From: Roseiarcus sp963822215
Lineage (GTDB): Bacteria > Pseudomonadota > Alphaproteobacteria > Rhizobiales > Beijerinckiaceae
Reading direction: 5' to 3'
Length of the DNA stretch: 64,000 bases
NCBI GenBank assembly: GCA_963822215.1
Contig: CAWGGX010000010.1
Span: forward strand, 868,001-932,000
In this document: positions 59,053-64,000 of the stretch, piece after piece
Position numbering within the stretch: the first letter of the stretch is position 1
How the letters are laid out: each line of letters opens with the position of its first letter
Notes under the pieces: model-generated
What the model was told of the DNA's origin: nothing
The model's input: only the letters and a program-made list of their open reading frames with translations
Databases searched by the model: none
Position numbers and translations under genes: made by a program

Positions 59053-60243
59053 ATGCCAAAGACAAGCGAGCGCATACGGGGGTTCGGCGAATCCGTCATC
59101 CGGCGGATGACCCGTGTGGCCAACCAGCATGGCGCGATCAATCTGTCCCAGGGATTCCCGGACTTCGACCCACCGAAGGCCATCATCGAGGCGGGGGTGC
59201 GGGCCATGCGCGAAGGGCCGCACCAGTACGCGGTGACGTGGGGCGATCCCGACATCCGCCGCGCCCTGGCGGCCAAGCAGAGCCGGTTCATGGGACTGGA
59301 CATCGATCCCGACCGCAACATTGTCGTTACCTGCGGCAGCACCGAAGCCATGATGGCGGCAATGCTGACGGTGTGCAATCCAGGCGATAAGGTGATTGTG
59401 TTTTCGCCTTTTTACGAGAACTACGGCGCCGACGCCATCCTGAGCGGCGCCGAGCCGATCTTTGTTCCCTTGACCCCGCCCCACTTTACCTTCGACGCGG
59501 TCGCGCTCGAAGCCGCCTTTGCCCGCCGCCCCAAGGCGGTGATTTTATGCAACCCCTCGAATCCTTCCGGCAAGGTGTTCACCCGCGAAGAACTGCTGGT
59601 GATCGCGCGCCTGGCGGACAGGTACGACACTTTTGTCATCACCGACGAGGTCTATGAGCACATCGTTTTCGCGCCCTGTCGCCACGAATACTTTGCTGCG
59701 CTGCCCGGCATGTTCGAGCGGACGATTTCATGCTCGTCGCTGTCAAAAACCTACTCGATCACCGGTTGGCGGTTGGGTTACGCCATCGCACCGGCCAACG
59801 TTATCGATGGCATGAGAAAGGTGCACGACTTTCTCACCGTCGGCGCCGCTGCGCCGCTGCAAGCGGCGGTGGTCGCCGGCCTCGAGTTTCCCGATTCCTA
59901 TTACGCCGACCTGGCTCGCAGCTACGCGGAGAAGCGAGCGCTTTTCCTTTCGTATCTGGAAAAGGCAGGATTGAGCTACTACCCGCCACAAGGCGCCTAT
60001 TACGTTCTGGTGGACATCGCCCCCTTCACGGCCGGGACTTCGGTCGACGACACGGCGTTCAGCGAATGGCTGACGCGCAGCGTGGGGGTCGCTCCGGTGC
60101 CGGGATCGAGCTTCTTTCGCGAGCCGGTCAACAATTACATCCGCTTTCATTTCGCAAAAAGGGAAGAAACCCTGGTCGCCGCTGGCGAGCGTCTGTTGCG
60201 CATCCATGAGCTGTGGAGGGACCGATCCGTCGGAAGTGGGTAA
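59053..60243 (+). CDS. PLP-dependent class I/II aminotransferase
   Basis: A 396-aa fold-type I aminotransferase. Marks: INLSQGFPDFDPPKAIIEAG, QYAVTWGDPDIRRALAAKQS, VTCGSTEAMMAAMLTVCNPG, ILCNPSNPSGKVFTREELLV, FVITDEVYEHIVFAPCRHEY, PLP Lys in SCSSLSKTYSITGWRLGYAI and VNNYIRFHFAKREETLVAAG. It resembles YbdL/kynurenine-aminotransferase-like enzymes, some of which transaminate methionine with 2-oxo acids. Its place directly after metNIQ supports methionine or its keto acid as substrate, but this is inference. Confidence 0.9.
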   Translation: MPKTSERIRGFGESVIRRMTRVANQHGAINLSQGFPDFDPPKAIIEAGVRAMREGPHQYAVTWGDPDIRRALAAKQSRFMGLDIDPDRNIVVTCGSTEAMMAAMLTVCNPGDKVIVFSPFYENYGADAILSGAEPIFVPLTPPHFTFDAVALEAAFARRPKAVILCNPSNPSGKVFTREELLVIARLADRYDTFVITDEVYEHIVFAPCRHEYFAALPGMFERTISCSSLSKTYSITGWRLGYAIAPANVIDGMRKVHDFLTVGAAAPLQAAVVAGLEFPDSYYADLARSYAEKRALFLSYLEKAGLSYYPPQGAYYVLVDIAPFTAGTSVDDTAFSEWLTRSVGVAPVPGSSFFREPVNNYIRFHFAKREETLVAAGERLLRIHELWRDRSVGSG

Positions 60244-60397
60244 CGCCACTCGCGACGACGCCCGAATGGGCAAGACGTCTACGCGCGAAAGGCCGAGCGA
60301 CGACAACTCGGGATCCCGCGATCGAAAGACCTCTGATTTCCACTCATCAAACGGATGGTCTCGACAAAGACGGTTGCGCGCCTCAGGTTGCCGGCGC

Positions 60398-62749
60398 ATG
60401 ATTCGTTCTGTGGCTCCCCGATCCGACCAATCCGAGGCCGAGGCCATTCCGCCGCTCGAGCCGTCGCGGGAGCGCTTCGGACGCGCGGCCGGCCGCATCC
60501 CGGCCTATCTCCAGGGCCTGAACGCCGAACAGCTCGCCGCGGTCGAAGCGCTCGACGGCCCCGTGCTGGTCCTGGCGGGCGCGGGCGTCGGCAAGACCCG
60601 CGTGCTGACGACGCGCATCGCGCATCTGATCGCCTCCGGCCGCGCGCGGGCGCACGAGATTCTCGCCGTCACCTTCACCAACAAGGCCGCGCGCGAAATG
60701 CGCGAGCGGGTGAGCGTTTTCACCGGCGGGCATCAGGGCATGCCCTGGCTCGGCACGTTCCATTCGATCGGCGTCAAGATCCTGCGCATGCACGCGGAGC
60801 TCGTCGGCCTGCGCCCGAACTTCACCATCCTCGATACCGACGACCAGCTCAGGCTGCTCAAGCAGGTCCTGCAAGCCGAGAACCTGGACGACAAGCGCTG
60901 GCCGGCGCGGGCGCTCGCCAGCCTGATCGACGGCTGGAAGAACCGCGGCCTCGATCCCGCGCATGTCTCGGCAAGCGAATCCGCGTCCTTCGCCGCCGGG
61001 CGCGGCGCAGCGCTCTACGCCGCCTATCAGGCGCGGCTGAAGACGCTGAACGCCGTCGATTTCGGCGACCTGCTGCTCGAATCGCTCAGACTCTTCCGCG
61101 AGCATCCCGACGTGCTCGCCTCCTTTCAGCGCCGCTTCCGCTACATCCTGGTCGACGAGTACCAGGACACCAACGCCGTCCAGTACCTGTGGCTCCGACT
61201 GCTGGCGCAGGCCGGCGGCAACATCTGCTGTGTCGGCGACGACGACCAGTCGATCTACGGCTGGCGCGGCGCCGACGTCGACAACATCCTGCGGTTCGAG
61301 GCGGACTTTCCCGGCGCGAAAGTGATTCGCCTCGAGCGCAACTACCGCTCGGGCGGCCACCTCCTCGCGGTCGCCTCGAGGCTGATCGCCCACAACCAGG
61401 GCCGCCTCGGCAAAACCCTGTTCACCGACGCGCCGATGGGCGAGCGGCCGACCGTCACCGGCGTCTGGGACAGCCAGGAGGAAGCGCGCGTCGTCGGCGA
61501 GGCGATCGAGCAGGCGCAGCGGGACGGGGTCTCGCTCGACGATGTGGCGATCCTCGTGCGCGCTTCATTCCAGATGCGCGAATTCGAGGAGCGCTTCATT
61601 ACCATGGGCTTGCCGTACAAGGTGATCGGCGGGCCGCGCTTCTACGAGCGCGCGGAGATTCGAGACGCGCTCGCCTATCTGCGCTGCATCGCCCAACCGG
61701 ACGACGACCTCGCCTTCGAACGCATCTACAACCAGCCCAGGCGCGGCCTTGGCGAGGCGACGCTCGCGCTCCTGCACGAGTTCGGCCGGCGCGCCGGCGT
61801 TTCGCTCATGCGCGCCGCCCAAATGCTGATCGAGACCGAGGAGATGAAGGCCCGGCCACGCCAGATCCTGCGCGACCTGCTGGCGCGTTTCGACCGTTGG
61901 CGCAAGCGGGCCGGCGAGTTGCCGCAGGAGGAGCTGGCGCAACTCGTCCTGGAGGAAAGCGGCTACGTCGACATGTGGAAGGCCGAGCGCACGCCCGACG
62001 CGGCGGGCCGCCTCGACAACCTCAAGGAACTCGTCCGCTCGATGGGCGAATTCCCGGACCTCGGCGCCTTCCTCGAGCATGTCTCCCTGGTCATGGACGT
62101 CGAAAGCGCCGAGGCCGGCCAGCGCGTCTCGATCATGACCCTGCACGCGGCCAAGGGACTGGAGTTCGACCTCGTCTTCCTGCCTGGTTGGGAAGAGGGC
62201 CTGTTCCCCCATCAGAGATCGCTGGACGACAACGGCCGCGCCGGGCTCGAGGAGGAGCGCCGGCTCGCCTATGTCGGCCTGACCCGAGCGCGCCGAGCGG
62301 CGAAGATCTATCACGCCGCCAACCGCCGCGTGCGCGGCCTGTGGCAGACGTCAGTTCCGTCGCGGTTCATCGACGAACTGCCGCCTGAACATGTCACGGT
62401 CGAAGAGTTGGCGAGCGCCTCCGCATTCGGCGGCTACGGCGTTTCCCGATTCGATGCAGCAGGATTCGGTTCGCGCTACGAGACGCCGGGCTCGCGCCGG
62501 GCGGAGGCGTGGACGCGGCGCGAGGAGGCGTCGCGCCCGGGCTTCGGGCAGGGCTCGATGCGGCCGCCCGACACGCGCGCGATCCCACGGCCTGCGCCCG
62601 CGACCGGCTTTGAGGCCGGCGCCCGTGTTTTCCACCTCAAATTCGGGCCGGGCAGCGTGGTCGCGGCGGACGGGCCAAAGCTCACCATCGATTTCGACCG
62701 CGCCGGCCGCAAGCTGGTGATGGAGAGCTTCGTCACGCCGGAGCCATAA
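60398..62749 (+). CDS. uvrD: UvrD/PcrA-family ATP-dependent DNA helicase
   Basis: About 783 aa from ATG 60398; a longer frame from 60206 overlaps the aminotransferase. SF1A motifs: LNAEQLAAVEALDGPVLVLA (Q motif), GAGVGKTRVLTTRIAHLIAS (I), VTFTNKAAREMRERV (Ia), RYILVDEYQDTNAVQYLWLR (II), CCVGDDDQSIYGWRGADVDN (III), RLERNYRSGGHLLAVASRLI (IV), SIMTLHAAKGLEFDLVFLPG (V) and RLAYVGLTRARRAAKIYHAA (VI). The C-terminal tail has a Tudor-like segment (ARVFHLKFGPGSVVAADGPK) for RNA polymerase binding. Repair and replication helicase. Confidence 0.95.
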   Translation: MIRSVAPRSDQSEAEAIPPLEPSRERFGRAAGRIPAYLQGLNAEQLAAVEALDGPVLVLAGAGVGKTRVLTTRIAHLIASGRARAHEILAVTFTNKAAREMRERVSVFTGGHQGMPWLGTFHSIGVKILRMHAELVGLRPNFTILDTDDQLRLLKQVLQAENLDDKRWPARALASLIDGWKNRGLDPAHVSASESASFAAGRGAALYAAYQARLKTLNAVDFGDLLLESLRLFREHPDVLASFQRRFRYILVDEYQDTNAVQYLWLRLLAQAGGNICCVGDDDQSIYGWRGADVDNILRFEADFPGAKVIRLERNYRSGGHLLAVASRLIAHNQGRLGKTLFTDAPMGERPTVTGVWDSQEEARVVGEAIEQAQRDGVSLDDVAILVRASFQMREFEERFITMGLPYKVIGGPRFYERAEIRDALAYLRCIAQPDDDLAFERIYNQPRRGLGEATLALLHEFGRRAGVSLMRAAQMLIETEEMKARPRQILRDLLARFDRWRKRAGELPQEELAQLVLEESGYVDMWKAERTPDAAGRLDNLKELVRSMGEFPDLGAFLEHVSLVMDVESAEAGQRVSIMTLHAAKGLEFDLVFLPGWEEGLFPHQRSLDDNGRAGLEEERRLAYVGLTRARRAAKIYHAANRRVRGLWQTSVPSRFIDELPPEHVTVEELASASAFGGYGVSRFDAAGFGSRYETPGSRRAEAWTRREEASRPGFGQGSMRPPDTRAIPRPAPATGFEAGARVFHLKFGPGSVVAADGPKLTIDFDRAGRKLVMESFVTPEP

Positions 62750-63057
62750 TTGGCGAGCGACGAGCCGCCGGCGCATCGTCGCAAAGACCTGCGCAACGGA
62801 GGCGATTTGAGCGCCCAAGGGAGGCGATTCCGGTCGATTTCTGGCGATTCCAGTCGCTAAAGCTGCGATTTGGGCCGGGAAAAGCGGGCCGTCAGGGCCG
62901 ATTCGGAGGCCCAGATTCTGCAAGCGCGCGAGCGATTGAACGAAGCCGCTATCGCGGCGGAAGCGGAAGCGAGCGGATGATCGGCGGGATGGAGTGAATG
63001 TCCTCCTGCCTGAGAGGATGGGGTGTTCAGTAGCCCCCTCTCAGGCAGGAGTTTCAG

Positions 63058-63918
63058 ATGGCCGAGATGAGCCCTCTGCGTCGCGGGATGGTCGAGGACA
63101 TGACGATCCGCAATCTGTCGCCGGCGACCCAGCAATCGTACATCCACGCGGTTTCGAAGTTCAGCCGATATTTCGGCCATTCGCCGGATCGGCTCGGGTT
63201 GGAAGACGTCCGCGCCTACCAGGTGCATTTGATCTCGAAAGGGATCTCCTGGGCGTCGCTCAATCAGGTCGTGTGCGCGCTGCGTTTCTTCTACGGGGTG
63301 ACGCTCGGCGACGAGGCGATCCCGGAGCGGATCGCCTACGCCCGCGAGCCGCGCAAGCTGCCGGCCGTGTTGAGCGCCGGCGAAGTCGTCCGCTTTCTTG
63401 AAGCCGTCTCGAGCCTCAAGGCTCGGGTCGCGCTGACCACCGCCTATGCCGCAGGCTTGCGGGTGTCAGAGGTCGTCGGCCTGAAGGCGCCCGACATCGA
63501 CAGCGACCGCATGGTCATCCGGGTCGAATGCGGCAAGGGCGGCAAGGAGCGCTACGTCATGTTGTCCGAGCAATTGCTCGGCATCCTGCGCAGCTACTGG
63601 CGTCTCGCGCATCCCGAACGGTTTTTGTTCCCGGGTCGCGACAAGCACAGGCCGATCGAGCCGACGGTCCTGCACGCCGCCTGCCGTTCGGCGCGCGTCG
63701 CGGCCGGCATCGACAAGCGCGTGAGCGTGCACGTTCTGCGCCACAGCTTCGCGACCCATCTCCTGGAGAGCGGCGTCGACATTCGCATCATCCAGGTCTT
63801 GCTCGGACACGAGAATCTGTCGACGACGGCGCGCTACACGCACGTGTCATCGCAGGTGATCGCCAGGACTGAGAGCCCTCTCGACCGGCTCTCGCTGCAG
63901 GTGACGCCGCCGGAGTAG
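63058..63918 (+). CDS. Tyrosine recombinase/integrase of an IS91-type element
   Basis: A 286-aa recombinase with AGGAG six bases upstream of ATG 63058. N-terminal SAM-like/core-binding domain: MTIRNLSPATQQSYIHAVSK, FSRYFGHSPDRLGLEDVRAY. Catalytic domain: first Arg in TTAYAAGLRVSEVVGLKAPD, Lys in ECGKGGKERYVMLSEQ, H-x-x-R in VHVLRHSFATHLLESGVDIR, His in QVLLGHENLSTTARYTHVSS with the nucleophilic Tyr. All catalytic residues are present, so it should be active. It is closer to XerC/IntI-type than to phage integrases with an added DNA-binding arm. Confidence 0.9.
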   Translation: MAEMSPLRRGMVEDMTIRNLSPATQQSYIHAVSKFSRYFGHSPDRLGLEDVRAYQVHLISKGISWASLNQVVCALRFFYGVTLGDEAIPERIAYAREPRKLPAVLSAGEVVRFLEAVSSLKARVALTTAYAAGLRVSEVVGLKAPDIDSDRMVIRVECGKGGKERYVMLSEQLLGILRSYWRLAHPERFLFPGRDKHRPIEPTVLHAACRSARVAAGIDKRVSVHVLRHSFATHLLESGVDIRIIQVLLGHENLSTTARYTHVSSQVIARTESPLDRLSLQVTPPE

Positions 63919-63921
63919 CCG

Positions 63922-64000
63922 GTGACGGCGCGGCCGGCGTTCGAACTGGCCGATGTCTTCCACCGTCACGGCGAGACTTACGAACGAGCGAACGCCGGAC
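63922..64000 (+). CDS. IS91-family transposase, 5' end only
   Basis: From GTG 63922, three bases after the recombinase stop, the frame reads TARPAFELADVFHRHGETYE and RANAG to the window end. This is the usual opening of IS91-type (Y2 HUH) transposases (family: RPxLEVADIFRxHGxAxRxANAG). The zinc-binding and catalytic domains are beyond the window. The close spacing indicates translation coupled with the recombinase. Confidence 0.8.
   Translation, partial: MTARPAFELADVFHRHGETYERANAG

Larger units (their letters stand above)
63003..64000 (+). mobile_element. IS91-type element carrying a tyrosine recombinase, right part outside window
   Basis: A perfect 15-bp inverted repeat, CTCCTGCCTGAGAGG and CCTCTCAGGCAGGAG with a 19-base loop (63003-63051), stands just before a phage-type recombinase gene, followed three bases later by the start of an IS91-like transposase. 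Recombinase plus Y2 transposase in tandem is a known layout for a subgroup of IS91 elements. The hairpin may mark the left end, but the exact boundary and target bases are not established. The gap 62750-63002 holds no clear gene. Confidence 0.7.

Noticed and set aside
1..64000. tRNA, rRNA or CRISPR array
   Set aside because: No T-arm/acceptor pattern, rRNA segment or regularly spaced direct repeats were seen. The repeats present are dispersed palindromes or in-gene modules.

Overview
This is high-GC DNA from an alphaproteobacterium, most likely Hyphomicrobiales (Rhizobiales). The evidence is the gene order pdxH-dnaJ-fabI, the run LpoA-like/rsmI/yraN/gshB/glnD/grpE, a RegB/RegA (ActSR/PrrBA) redox two-component pair, class II DAHP synthase, and a GTTC-N7-GTTC LexA box. 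RegBA, LuxI/LuxR and haloalkane dehalogenase would fit a Beijerinckiaceae/Methylocystaceae/Bradyrhizobiaceae-like background; the genus cannot be fixed from sequence reading alone.

Layout. 1-3.8 kb is a mobile-element scrapyard: the 3' part of a PAS histidine kinase, a decayed ISL3 transposase truncated by an IS6-family element, a 264-bp IS1595-derived MITE with intact 8-bp target duplication, and a 41-codon remnant of the 3' end of guaA. 3.8-21.6 kb is mostly housekeeping: a spermidine-synthase-like protein, manC, a DUF1127 protein, rpsD, an EmrAB-type efflux pair (emrB frameshifted), a CoA-binding/MetY fusion, tam, pdxH, a DnaJ protein, fabI, an MFS carrier, class II DAHP synthase and a membrane acyltransferase. 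22-26.6 kb is an accessory patch: a 959-aa metallophosphoesterase/P-loop NTPase protein that resembles a single-gene STAND-type defence protein, lying opposite a LexA-box-preceded gene that carries palindromic repeats inside its reading frame. 26.7-44.5 kb is core again: tex, regA/regB, an SH3 protein, a D-2-hydroxyacid dehydrogenase, an SBF transporter, haloalkane dehalogenase, LpoA-like/rsmI/yraN/gshB, glnD, grpE, alkB and yebC. 44.6-49.1 kb is a quorum-sensing block: luxI, a small unknown gene and luxR, followed by three unknown genes and a divergent S24-type repressor. 49.3-62.7 kb carries an enoyl-CoA hydratase, dapE, holA, leuB, metX-metW, metNIQ with an aminotransferase, and a UvrD helicase. 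The window ends inside an IS91-type element: hairpin, tyrosine recombinase and the start of the transposase.

Two dispersed intergenic repeat families run through the window. Family X (three copies, about 250-300 bp) has a TTCCCTG(C/T)TAGCAGGGA palindrome at one end. One copy abuts the stop codon of what looks like the tail of a REP-associated Y1 transposase. Family Y consists of CCTTCCCC/GGGGAAGG-type palindromes. A related palindrome sits twice, in frame, inside the 25.3-26.6 kb gene.

Methionine metabolism recurs: MetX makes O-acetylhomoserine, the MetY-type domain of the fusion would sulfhydrylate it, MetW is coupled to MetX, and MetNIQ would import methionine next to an aminotransferase that could use it. 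Apparent single-base frameshifts in emrB and metW may be real decay or sequencing errors.
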